From a virus, in IMG/VR virus record IMGVR_UViG_3300021197_001721, positions 1 through 21,676 of that record: DNA of 21,676 bases, one strand, 5' to 3'. Below the pieces are notes generated by a model, which searched no databases, was not told where the DNA came from, and saw only the letters and a list, made by a program, of their open reading frames with translations. The translations under genes were made by a program, and so were the position numbers. The first letter of the stretch is position 1, and each line of letters begins with the position of its first letter. Below are positions 13,921 through 21,676 of this stretch, one piece after another.

Positions 13921-16900
13921 TTATAATTCTATCACCCTTTTTACTACCGTAATTTCATGTGTGTTACTACTACTTATCTGTCCCCTGAGCCTGATGTTGT
14001 CACCAACTACGTCAGCAGTGATGGTCGCTAGGTCAGTGCCGGAGCTACTTGTCCTTCCAAACGTGGAAATGTATGGAGTGGTGCCGTCGTGTGTGACCCT
14101 AACGTCAAGGATCTCATAATTGCCCAACGTGCCTGAGTTGGGATCAGATATGGACATGTTGTACAAAGCACTCCTATGCACAGTTTTGTCGAACGTGTCC
14201 AGTGTGGCAATGTTTTGTGGGTTTCCTGCCGCCCTGTCTAGGTGGACCTGCCATGCTGTGATTGTACCCTGGGCCCGACTGTCTACCAATTGTGCCCTCA
14301 CCTTGACATCGTTGCCGTCCACTACCGTGGTCCAGTCCACTATGTCTGAGGTTGCTGAATTTGAATTTATACCGTACCTTAGGTTGTAGGCATCCGTGCC
14401 ATCTGTCACCACCATGATTTCATCTATCTCTGACTTGGTGTCTGCTTGGTTGGTCACTGCCACGTACATGGCACCCTGTGTGCTGGCATGTGCGAATGAA
14501 TCTATCTCCGTGTACTGTGTCCCTGCAGGTTTGGCCAATATTATCCTGTATGCGTTTACCGTGGTAGAACCACCAGATGTTGACGATGCCTGTAATGTTG
14601 TGGTTGTGCTAGAATGAGATGCTGACAGTTCCAGCTGTGCTGTGCCTTTGGTGCTGACCTGTGGACCTTCTGACACACTTGCTTCTGTGCCATCACTGAT
14701 CACAGTGGCCTCCATGATGCTCTTGCCGTCACTGGCAGAACCTATTATGATGTAGTGTGCCCCGGCGTGTGTGTTGGTGCTGAACGTGTCTATTGTCGTG
14801 GCCGAACTGGAAACAGTCACGGCTGATATCACATTCACATCTGCACGTGGAGTTGCCGCGGACTGATCATCCGCCAAAAGAATTTTATAAAATTTCAATG
14901 TGGTGTTTGCAACCAATGGCGAGGCCGTGAGCACAACATCGTCTCCTGATATCGCGGCCGCAAGTGTGTATAGTCTGCTGGCTGAAATTACTTCATTGTA
15001 TGTTGTTATGAACGCATTGGTCCCGTCATGCACAACCAGGGCCTCCAAGTTCATGGTTCCGCCATTCTCAGTGCTGGTTGCACTGATGTAATACTTGGCT
15101 CCCCTGAAATCTGCATGGGCGAACGTGTCCAGTTCCGCAGTAACAACGGCCGGGGCTTTCAATATCATTCTGTAGGCATTGACCAGTGTTGAACCACCCG
15201 ATGTTGATAGTGCATTCAGCACAACCGAGTTTGAACCATCATGTGTTGCTGTGAATGACAGCATGTCTGTGCCTTTGGTTGAAACGTTTGGTCCTTGTGA
15301 TACGAAAACAGCCGCACCATCTGTCACGACAGTGAGCTCACAAACAAATTTCTCATTGGCACCATTCTGTCCTGACACTATGTAGTGTGCGGCATCTGTG
15401 GCAGTGTCTTCGAATGTGTCTATCTGTGTGGCACTGCTTGATACTGTGACATTGGCGATAGTTTTTGTGTTTGTTCCTGTCTCTGCACCTTCTGTGTCGC
15501 CTAGTAAAATTCTGTATACCGTTACCCTTGTGTTGGCACCTGCGTTTGCACTTCCTCTCAGTCTAACATTGCCACTGTCTATGTCTGCCGTGAATGTCAC
15601 TAGTGAATTACTTCCTGAAAAGACATCGTTGTAGGTTGATATGTAGGCATTGGTGTTGTCATGTGTAACCAAGGCTTCCATGTTGCCGGTCTCGCCTGTG
15701 GCCATGTTGTTCATGGAGATGTAATACTTGGCCGCCGTGTTGGCGTTAGCCGCGAATGTGTCCACGTTTGCCACCGTGCTTGACAGTGTGGCCTTGTTGA
15801 CTGATATCTCGTCTGTCTCGTTGTTTGCGTAGCCTGTTGAATCGTCGTCACCCAGTCCCACACGGTAGTATGCCATGGTGTTGCTTGGTGTTACAGTTGA
15901 ACCATCACCATCGGTGATCCTCAGCCTAATTTTTGATGTGCTGTCTCCCGCGGACACTATGTCTGCATCAAACGTTGGGTGTGTGTCACCAACATCTGTA
16001 CGATTGACTGATGATGCTGATATATAGGCATCCTGTAGGTCATGCACTATCGAAAGTTTCTGTGTCTCAAAACTGCCATTGGCAAGATCACGTGTGATCA
16101 CGTGGAACCAGGCACTATCAAAAGTTCCTGCCGTGAATTCTGCTCCTGTCCTTTCCGCCGCCAACAGACCTTGTGTGGTACCAGATGCTGTGACATGATC
16201 TATTGTTGTTTCAGCATTACCGGCAAGTATAACACCACCTTCACTCTCAACAGCTCCTGTAGATGAATCACTTGTGTTATCCCCCAGTCCGATCCTGTAT
16301 GTGTTTGCGAAATTCAATAAGGTAGTTGATCCATCACTGATGCCGGTCAGTTTCAGTTGTATGTTGCCATCGTCAACACCGACAGCGGCAGTGACTGCAT
16401 CAAATTCTTCACTCCTCAATATACCACTGTCTGTGATGAATGCTTCTATACTGCTGTCGTCACTGGTCCCGTGTAGCACAGAGTACTTGTGGAATGCCAG
16501 TCTATCACCGTTCATGTCCTTGACCAATGTGTGATACCACACACTGTTGAATGCCGTAGAGGCCCATTCGTCAAGTCTTTCTGCGGTCTCGAATCCCTGT
16601 CTCGATGATATCGTTGTGATGTTGCTATCAAGATCAAGTGTAGTAATCTGTCCAATTGCAGTGGATCCGACTATTGCGATCGGTGTGCCAGATCTTGATG
16701 ATTCAGCGTCCGACAATAAAACCCTGTACATGGTAACCCTGCACGTGCCGGCTGTGCCGTTGGCACCCCTCAGCCTCACGTTCCCTCCACTTATGTCCGC
16801 GGTGAATGTGGCCAGTGGTGTGGACTCTGCGTTTGTGATTATGGTGTTGTATTCTGTTATGAAGGCGTTGGTATCATCATGTATCACCATTACCTCTGTT

Positions 16901-18957
16901 GAAGAAACTTCGTTCGTAGTGGTGTTGTTTATTGATATGAAATACTTGGCACCCCTGTAATCTGCAACTGCCCATGTGTCAAGATTGGCCGCGGCCGAGT
17001 CTAGGTCCGCCACCAACAGGGTCTGTTGCTGTGTGTAAGTTGAGTCTCCGGCCTGTGCGCCTGACGAGTCATCATCTCCCAGTCCGATCCTGAAGAAGTG
17101 CAGTGTGTTTATGGCTGAAGTTGAGGAACCGTCTGCGAGTGTACCACCTTGTCCCAGCAGTCTAACATTGCCACTGGCCGCTCTTATGTCTGTGGCCAGC
17201 ACCACTGCCTCGTCATCCGATGTACGTATGACCTGTGATGAACCAGAGAAAGAGTCAAAGGTTGAACCATCTTCTGTGCCCTGTGCGAGTACGTGCTTCT
17301 GCATCTGGTACTCTATGGCACTGTCCGCCCCTTCCAATCTGCTCAATGCGATGTACCAAGCACTGTCGTACTTTGACTGATCCCAGTCATTGATCATGCT
17401 CTGGTCCGCTGTTATTGATTCGTTCTCACCTGTTGACAGGTTGGCGTCTAGGACAACCTCTGTGGTGTTACCAACAGTGTTCCTTGCGTCCTGTATGTCT
17501 GAAACGCCCAGTGCGATACCAGTTGAACCAAATCCTATGACACCACTTCCGTCGGTCTGTAGGAATTCTCCCGTCTGTCCGTCCGTGATCGGCATGGATA
17601 GGCCATCGATTACTACTTTACCTGAACCGCTGGCCTCGAACTCTAGATTGTCATTGGTCCTGCTGGATGAAAGTGTGTTGCCTGAGAAAGTTAATTTTGT
17701 AGGTATGACCAGTGTGGTGTAGTTCAACGGATCGAACAGACCTGTTGATGGTTCATTGGCCCCTATCACAACATTGTCTATGGTACCATCATCAAGGTCT
17801 ATGTTGTTGATAACCACTGATCCTGTGCCATTCGCTGACAGCACCATGTCTGCGTTCGAGGTCGTGACCTTGATCACGTTGTCTGTGAAGTTTATTGACG
17901 AGTCTATTGTCAGGTTAGATACATTAACCACACCGGTTCCACCTGGTGTAAGGTTAAGGTCCGCGTTTGAGCTGGTCGTAATTATGTTGTCATTGAATGT
18001 CAGGTTGTCCACGGTAACTGGGAAAGCCACTGATGTTGCTCCACCCACGGACAATGAATCGAATGTTGATGTTCCGTCCACTTGCAGGTTACCTGTTGTC
18101 GTCAGGTTCTCGTTTCCAAAACTGATTGCTCCGCTGGAATCTGTGATAGATCCGCTCGCCGTTGTTAGAGTGCCAACGGTCATGGTACCTGTTGTTGTTA
18201 AATTTTCATTGCCAAAACTTATGGCACCTGATGAATCAGTTATTGATCCATCATCGAGCAAAATGTTGCCTGCGGCAAGACACGGACCCGACTGAAAAGT
18301 ACCTGTGGTAGTCAAGTTCTCGTTGCCAAAACTTATTGCACCTGACGAGTCAGTTATTGATCCGTCTGCCAGTGTAAGATTCCCTATCGTAGAACCAGTA
18401 CCAAATACCATTGTACCTGTGGTTGTTAAATTCTCGTTTCCGAAACTTATGGCACCTGTTGAATCCGTTATGGATCCATTCGCGAATGTGAGTGTTGCGA
18501 AAGTTGATCCTGTTACGAATGTCTTTGCACCACTGAATGCGAATGTACCACCAAAGTTACCTGTGCCATCCACTATTAAATTTTCATTTATGTTTATACT
18601 TGTCGAATCTGATGAACTTATTGAGGTTCCTCCAAAACCAAGTCCGGCTATGACCACCCGGCCGGAGCCATTGGCTCTGATTTTGATGTCATCGTTGGAG
18701 TTTAAGGCTTCGATGTTGTTGTCGTTGAATCTTATGGCAGGGAATACTATAGATCCTGTGCCGCTGGGGTGTACATCGATGTCTGCGTTTGAAAGCCTCG
18801 AAGTGATGTTGTTGCCAAAGAACTTGATGTCCGCCTTGACAGGTACAAGATCAAAGAAATCTTCGAAATTGTTGTTGATCTTGTTGCCGGATTCATACAG
18901 CGAATCACCGTCACCGCTGTCCGCATTTACACCTACATCTATTATCTGTTGTACCAT
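13921..18957 (-). CDS. Giant tail-fibre-like repeat protein with ten C-terminal beta-domains, 1678 aa
   Basis: The largest gene here. The N-terminal module is a divergent form (NADSGDGDSL, KINNNFEDFFDL, 11-37). Shaft repeats follow, with four GSITDSSGAISFGNENLTTT units at residues 161, 199, 237 and 269, the same spacing as in the 592-aa protein. A hinge TDGSGVIGF (468-476) leads to ten tandem domains of about 100-150 residues from about 505 to the end. Each reads roughly D-x-(F/W)..(A/S)-x-(Y/W)-(Y/F/H)-x-I, then (V/L)-x-(H/T)-D-x-x-x-A-(Y/F), a (V/I)-x-L strand, and Y-R-(I/V/M)-x-L. Domains 5-6 (1051-1270) and 7-8 (1271-1478) are duplicate pairs. Probably a long, flexible receptor-binding fibre or whisker. 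There is no good Shine-Dalgarno before the ATG; a CTAAATAT resembling the late octamer lies just upstream. Confidence 0.85.
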   Translation of the reverse strand: MVQQIIDVGVNADSGDGDSLYESGNKINNNFEDFFDLVPVKADIKFFGNNITSRLSNADIDVHPSGTGSIVFPAIRFNDNNIEALNSNDDIKIRANGSGRVVIAGLGFGGTSISSSDSTSININENLIVDGTGNFGGTFAFSGAKTFVTGSTFATLTFANGSITDSTGAISFGNENLTTTGTMVFGTGSTIGNLTLADGSITDSSGAISFGNENLTTTGTFQSGPCLAAGNILLDDGSITDSSGAISFGNENLTTTGTMTVGTLTTASGSITDSSGAISFGNENLTTTGNLQVDGTSTFDSLSVGGATSVAFPVTVDNLTFNDNIITTSSNADLNLTPGGTGVVNVSNLTIDSSINFTDNVIKVTTSNADMVLSANGTGSVVINNIDLDDGTIDNVVIGANEPSTGLFDPLNYTTLVIPTKLTFSGNTLSSSRTNDNLEFEASGSGKVVIDGLSMPITDGQTGEFLQTDGSGVIGFGSTGIALGVSDIQDARNTVGNTTEVVLDANLSTGENESITADQSMINDWDQSKYDSAWYIALSRLEGADSAIEYQMQKHVLAQGTEDGSTFDSFSGSSQVIRTSDDEAVVLATDIRAASGNVRLLGQGGTLADGSSTSAINTLHFFRIGLGDDDSSGAQAGDSTYTQQQTLLVADLDSAAANLDTWAVADYRGAKYFISINNTTTNEVSSTEVMVIHDDTNAFITEYNTIITNAESTPLATFTADISGGNVRLRGANGTAGTCRVTMYRVLLSDAESSRSGTPIAIVGSTAIGQITTLDLDSNITTISSRQGFETAERLDEWASTAFNSVWYHTLVKDMNGDRLAFHKYSVLHGTSDDSSIEAFITDSGILRSEEFDAVTAAVGVDDGNIQLKLTGISDGSTTLLNFANTYRIGLGDNTSDSSTGAVESEGGVILAGNAETTIDHVTASGTTQGLLAAERTGAEFTAGTFDSAWFHVITRDLANGSFETQKLSIVHDLQDAYISASSVNRTDVGDTHPTFDADIVSAGDSTSKIRLRITDGDGSTVTPSNTMAYYRVGLGDDDSTGYANNETDEISVNKATLSSTVANVDTFAANANTAAKYYISMNNMATGETGNMEALVTHDNTNAYISTYNDVFSGSNSLVTFTADIDSGNVRLRGSANAGANTRVTVYRILLGDTEGAETGTNTKTIANVTVSSSATQIDTFEDTATDAAHYIVSGQNGANEKFVCELTVVTDGAAVFVSQGPNVSTKGTDMLSFTATHDGSNSVVLNALSTSGGSTLVNAYRMILKAPAVVTAELDTFAHADFRGAKYYISATSTENGGTMNLEALVVHDGTNAFITTYNEVISASRLYTLAAAISGDDVVLTASPLVANTTLKFYKILLADDQSAATPRADVNVISAVTVSSSATTIDTFSTNTHAGAHYIIIGSASDGKSIMEATVISDGTEASVSEGPQVSTKGTAQLELSASHSSTTTTLQASSTSGGSTTVNAYRIILAKPAGTQYTEIDSFAHASTQGAMYVAVTNQADTKSEIDEIMVVTDGTDAYNLRYGINSNSATSDIVDWTTVVDGNDVKVRAQLVDSRAQGTITAWQVHLDRAAGNPQNIATLDTFDKTVHRSALYNMSISDPNSGTLGNYEILDVRVTHDGTTPYISTFGRTSSSGTDLATITADVVGDNIRLRGQISSSNTHEITVVKRVIEL
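13924..17445 (-). repeat. Ten tandem beta-domains in the 1678-aa protein
   Basis: Domains of about 100-150 residues from about residue 505 to the end. Their starts are near 505, 641, 759, 901, 1051, 1164, 1271, 1373, 1479 and 1580. One further copy ends the 592-aa protein. Confidence 0.8.
18058..18489 (-). repeat. Four tandem GSITDSSGAISFG units in the 1678-aa protein
   Basis: Units begin at residues 161, 199, 237 and 269. One of them shares 50 identical bases (18202-18251) with the 592-aa gene (13275-13324). Confidence 0.9.
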
Positions 18958-18999
18958 ATTAAGTAATATTTAGCGGTTTTTATGATTTGATAAAACTGC

Positions 19000-19836
19000 C
19001 TACGGCGAGACGTTCTTGAACGGGTGGTCACTGGGTAAATTTCCCGTCAGACCCCACTTATGAGCCAGGTATCCCTCAGCCTTTTGGAACTCCGTTATGT
19101 CAGTTCCGCCCGTGCCCGGCAGTGCGCCTACCACGAAGAATTCAGCAACCCTGCCATCCAACCTCTCGTTGGCCCTGTTTCGCATGATCCTCACATCCTG
19201 TTTCTGGTTGATGGATCTGTCGTAGTCGTTCACAGGAGTGAATGCGTCTGCGCCGTCCACCCTGGCGGAGATCTGGTTGCCGGTCTTGTTGAATATGGTG
19301 CCCACTATGTGGAATGCGTCAAGGGTGACCGCTGAGTCGAATGCTTGGAGGTTACCTATGGTTGATGAGATCCTGTTGGAACTCAATCCGTCCAGGTCCA
19401 ACTCACCGTTGAACGCACTGGAGTTACCGGCGCTGACCGCGTAGTCCCTCTTGCTCCCTGACGATACTGTGTTGTTCTCGAAACTGTAGAAACTGTCCTG
19501 CGTGTCATTGACAGTGTCTGCCAGGAACACACCTATGGCCCAGTGGTTGCCTGAACCATCCGTGACATTCTGTTCGTCCGACGTGGTGAAGTCCTCACTG
19601 GAACCGCTGAAGTCCCACACATTGAGGCTGTTGAGGGCACTGGAGACCCTGGTTGGTGTGCCGTTGACAGTGATTGAGAAATTGCCTGCCTTGTCAGTTA
19701 TAGATGAAACGTTGCTACCACTGAGTGAATAACTTGATGTGTCTGCGGCATCGATGTGAAAACTTGTGGTGACGCTGTCTGAAGGATCCCAGTTGCCGCC
19801 CACTGTGATGATGTGTCTGTGTATACCAAGAGGCAT
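19000..19836 (-). CDS. LamG/concanavalin A-like lectin-fold virion protein, 278 aa
   Basis: Residues about 25-278 form a concanavalin A-like jelly roll. It opens with SFHIDAADTSSYSLSG, has a central SARVDGADAF strand, and ends with the diagnostic EGYLAHKWGLTGNLPSDHPF, which closes many phage LamG-like domains. Such domains bind glycans at the virion tip or decorate the capsid; no hydrolase residues are visible. There is no N-terminal attachment module like that of its neighbours, so it may ride on the 568-aa fibre encoded just upstream. A perfect AGGAGG lies 5 nt before the ATG and overlaps that gene's stop, giving tight coupling (9-bp gap). The gene looks clearly richer in G+C than its neighbours (57% in one 60-base stretch counted), which may mark acquisition from elsewhere. 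Confidence 0.86.
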   Translation of the reverse strand: MPLGIHRHIITVGGNWDPSDSVTTSFHIDAADTSSYSLSGSNVSSITDKAGNFSITVNGTPTRVSSALNSLNVWDFSGSSEDFTTSDEQNVTDGSGNHWAIGVFLADTVNDTQDSFYSFENNTVSSGSKRDYAVSAGNSSAFNGELDLDGLSSNRISSTIGNLQAFDSAVTLDAFHIVGTIFNKTGNQISARVDGADAFTPVNDYDRSINQKQDVRIMRNRANERLDGRVAEFFVVGALPGTGGTDITEFQKAEGYLAHKWGLTGNLPSDHPFKNVSP

Positions 19837-19845
19837 CTAGTCCTC

Positions 19846-21552
19846 CTATGATGACCTGTAGTCCTTGGCAATGTTGCCCAGGAAGTTGGTTCCGTCGTTG
19901 ATGATTGTGACAACGTCTATGTCAGCGGCACCGGTCGAAAGTGTGCTACTGTTGGATGGGAACTTCACGGCCGAAGAACCGTCAGTGCCGAAAGTGGCCG
20001 TCCTTGAACCTGTGCCATCCTGTGTGATGATTAACGTAACCGTTCCACCTGTTGGTAGGTTTGCGATGTTGAATTCCGTTGATGTTGCCAGTGTCACTGT
20101 GTGTATGCTGGCCGTCGCACAGTCAACTGTGATGGTTGAACTTGATGTGAGTGTGTTGATCTTCTCAATGTACCCTGCGTTGAACGTGAATGGACTTTGT
20201 GCTATGACACCACCTGTTCCATTTGCTTCAAGTTCTAAGTTGTCATTTGATCTATTTGATGTGATCTTGTTGTCTGTTATCGTGACTCCCGGTGTCTGTA
20301 CACTACCTGTTCCACCTGGGCTCAGTGTTAGGTCTGCGTTTGAAGGTGTTGATATGGTTGATCCCGTTATTGCAAGGTCACCTGTTGTGCCACCTGCGTT
20401 GTTGTCCACATAGTCTTTGACAGCGGCACTTGTTGGTATGGTCGTGTCGTTGTCGTTGGATCCGATGCCTTCACTTTCAGTTACTATGGTTGCGGCCTTG
20501 AAGTTGTCCACTTCCAAGTTGGAAATTGTTGACGAGTCGGCGTCAATTGTGCCTGTGACTGTTCCTGTTATCGTTCCAGAGATGTTCCCAGTCACGTGTA
20601 AATTTTCTTTTATTGTGATCTGTGTTGAGTCACTCGAACTGATTTCTGTTCCTGAAATCTGTATTCCGTCAATGCTGACTGATCCCGTACCTGAGGTGGT
20701 CAAAGTCAGATCCGCATTTGACGGTGCTGATATCGTCGAACCTGTTACGGATAGGTCACCTATATCCCTTGCGTCCACGTAATCTTTTACGGCCGCCGAC
20801 GTTGGTAGAGTTGTGTCATTGTCGTTGCTTCCGATACCTTCCGCTTCTGTGACAATTGAAGCGGCCTTGAAGTTGTCCACTTCTAGGTTTGAAACTGTTG
20901 AGTTGTCAGCGTCAATCGTGCCCGTGATGTTCCCAGTCACGTGTAAATTCTCTTTGATTGTTATCTGTGTAGAGTCTGAAGAACTGATTTCTGTTCCTGA
21001 AATCTGTATTCCGTCAATGCTGACTGATCCTGTGCCTGACGCTGTGAGTTCTAGGTTGGCGTTTGATGATCCTGTTGTGATCGTGTTGTCCGTGATGCTG
21101 ACACCATCTATGGTTGCTCCCCCGGTCAATGTTGACGCCCCTGTTACAGACAGGGTGCCAGAGAAGTCTCCTGTGCCGTCAACTATGAGATTCTCGTTGA
21201 TGTTGATTGTGCTACTGTCTGAGCTTGTAATCGTTGTGCCATTTACACTAATACCTTCTATGTTCACGCCACCCGTGCCATTGCCAGTGATGTCCACTGA
21301 ACCGTTTGTGACTATTGAGGTGATTGAGTCACCATTTATTGATAGTTGGTCTATCTCTATGTTACCTGTTCCGTTGGCCTGTAATTTCAGGTCACCGTTC
21401 GTTACGTCGGTGGCTATCAGTCCAGAAGATCCGTCCCTGACCAACGAGTATACTTCATCAAAGTTCGTATTGACCTTCGTCATCGCGGTACGTAAGGTAT
21501 CGCCCGTGGCCGGATTCCCCAGTGTTCCTATATCTATGTTAATTCTCGCCAT
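19846..21552 (-). CDS. Tail-fibre-like repeat protein, 568 aa
   Basis: The ATG at 21552 gives MARINIDIG, then GNPATGDTLRTAMTKVNTNF (12-31), matching the sister proteins' N-terminal module. An ATG at 21609 would add 19 unrelated residues and cross the promoter, so it is rejected. Shaft repeats of the N-x-D/N-L-x-L-x-x-x-GTG-x-(V/I) type follow. A unit of about 115 residues (163-277) containing IQISGTEISSSDSTQITIKE and EGIGSNDNDT is repeated almost unchanged at 278-403, the second copy with an 8-residue insertion TITGTVTG. The two share a 50-bp exact DNA match. The C-terminal part (about 450-568) is a beta-rich tip (TVTLIITQDGTGSRTATFG). It leads the late run of structural genes, with an AATAAATA octamer 14 bp upstream and no clear Shine-Dalgarno. 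Confidence 0.84.
   Translation of the reverse strand: MARINIDIGTLGNPATGDTLRTAMTKVNTNFDEVYSLVRDGSSGLIATDVTNGDLKLQANGTGNIEIDQLSINGDSITSIVTNGSVDITGNGTGGVNIEGISVNGTTITSSDSSTININENLIVDGTGDFSGTLSVTGASTLTGGATIDGVSITDNTITTGSSNANLELTASGTGSVSIDGIQISGTEISSSDSTQITIKENLHVTGNITGTIDADNSTVSNLEVDNFKAASIVTEAEGIGSNDNDTTLPTSAAVKDYVDARDIGDLSVTGSTISAPSNADLTLTTSGTGSVSIDGIQISGTEISSSDSTQITIKENLHVTGNISGTITGTVTGTIDADSSTISNLEVDNFKAATIVTESEGIGSNDNDTTIPTSAAVKDYVDNNAGGTTGDLAITGSTISTPSNADLTLSPGGTGSVQTPGVTITDNKITSNRSNDNLELEANGTGGVIAQSPFTFNAGYIEKINTLTSSSTITVDCATASIHTVTLATSTEFNIANLPTGGTVTLIITQDGTGSRTATFGTDGSSAVKFPSNSSTLSTGAADIDVVTIINDGTNFLGNIAKDYRSS
20344..21066 (-). repeat. Duplicated unit of about 115-126 residues in the 568-aa protein
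   Basis: Residues 163-277 and 278-403 are near-identical. The bases 20636-20685 and 20981-21030 are an exact 50-bp direct repeat at a distance of 345 bp, a whole number of codons (115). Confidence 0.9.
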
Positions 21553-21565
21553 AATGTGTTGTACA

Positions 21566-21578
21566 TATTTATTAAATA
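21566..21578. promoter_or_regulatory. Divergent late-type promoter palindrome
   Basis: TATTTA-T-TAAATA is a perfect 13-bp palindrome. On the minus strand it reads AATAAATA (21566-21573), 14 bp before the 568-aa gene; on the plus strand ATTAAATA (21571-21578), before the possible plus-strand gene. Confidence 0.5.
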
Positions 21579-21583
21579 CTATT

Positions 21584-21676
21584 ATGTTCATAGAAACGCT
21601 CAGGACCATGAGACTGTACGAACGCCAGAGTAAATTGGGGGTTTATCACACCTTCCACAGGAAAAACACCATATAC
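21584..21676 (+). CDS. Possible start of a divergent plus-strand gene (cut by right edge)
   Basis: An open frame begins at the ATG at 21584, with a second in-frame ATG at 21608, and runs to the window end (31 or 23 residues). The residues (RLYERQSKLGVYHTF, then HRKNTIY) look like an ordinary basic, non-repetitive protein start, unlike shadow frames in the fibre genes. Neither ATG has a well-spaced Shine-Dalgarno (AGGA lies only 2 nt before the second). A late-type ATTAAATA is at 21571-21578 on this strand. The frame is too short to be sure, and no family is recognised. Confidence 0.4.
   Translation, partial: MFIETLRTMRLYERQSKLGVYHTFHRKNTIY

Noticed and set aside
18958-18999. A/T-rich inverted repeat between the LamG-like and 1678-aa genes as terminator, and CTAAATAT as late promoter
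   Set aside because: The stem is only six A-T/T-A pairs with a mismatch beyond, and the octamer differs from NATAAATA at two places; both may be chance in A/T-rich DNA.
21553-21609. Upstream ATG at 21609 for the 568-aa fibre
   Set aside because: The extra 19 residues do not match the sister proteins and span the late-type promoter; MARINIDIG at 21552 aligns with the other N-termini.

Overview
The window looks like part of a T4-like (myovirus-type) marine phage genome. The evidence is a gp44-type sliding-clamp loader, a phage GroES-like co-chaperonin, a run of long Thr/Ser/Gly-rich tail or fibre proteins sharing the N-terminal module seen in marine T4-like phages, and late-promoter octamers of the NATAAATA type. 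Nineteen genes lie on the minus strand, so transcription runs right to left. A possible twentieth gene starts on the plus strand at the right edge. The host cannot be read from this window: there are no photosynthesis genes, tRNAs or integrase.

Left part (1-5046, minus): clamp loader (cut by the left edge), a 54-aa coiled-coil protein, NAD-dependent formate dehydrogenase, UV-damage endonuclease UvdE, a rubrerythrin without rubredoxin domain, a ParB/Srx-like protein, a small Cys-pair protein and a GroES-like co-chaperonin. Four near-perfect sigma70 promoters (TATAAT each time, with TTGACA or a one-base variant 16-17 bp upstream) stand before the co-chaperonin, rubrerythrin, uvdE and formate dehydrogenase. 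This suggests short, separately fired early units read by the host polymerase. Two of these promoters would make leaderless or nearly leaderless mRNAs. The rubrerythrin leader holds a terminator-like hairpin and a second hairpin.

Middle part (5068-6906): a basic Lys/Ala/Thr/Pro-tailed protein, a stand-alone fragment resembling the palm of bacterial DNA polymerase III alpha, and two unrecognised proteins.

Right part (6922-21552): seven structural genes making up two thirds of the window. They include a four-domain Ig/cadherin-like protein, a LamG-like lectin-fold protein, and a family of paralogous repeat proteins of 635, 592, 1678 and 568 aa. The 592- and 1678-aa proteins share repeat phasing and a 50-bp exact DNA match; the larger carries ten C-terminal beta-domains where the smaller has one. 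Late-type octamers lie before the 866-, 635- and 568-aa genes. At the 866-aa gene the octamer sits in the loop of a hairpin that would hide the ribosome binding site in read-through mRNA, the arrangement known from T4 gene e.

Taken together, an early metabolic/repair/stress module (formate to NADH, peroxide removal, UV repair, folding help) is followed by a late virion-adhesion module. The phage-encoded formate dehydrogenase, with every key residue retained, is the most unusual gene content; the regulatory leaders are the most unusual non-coding signals.
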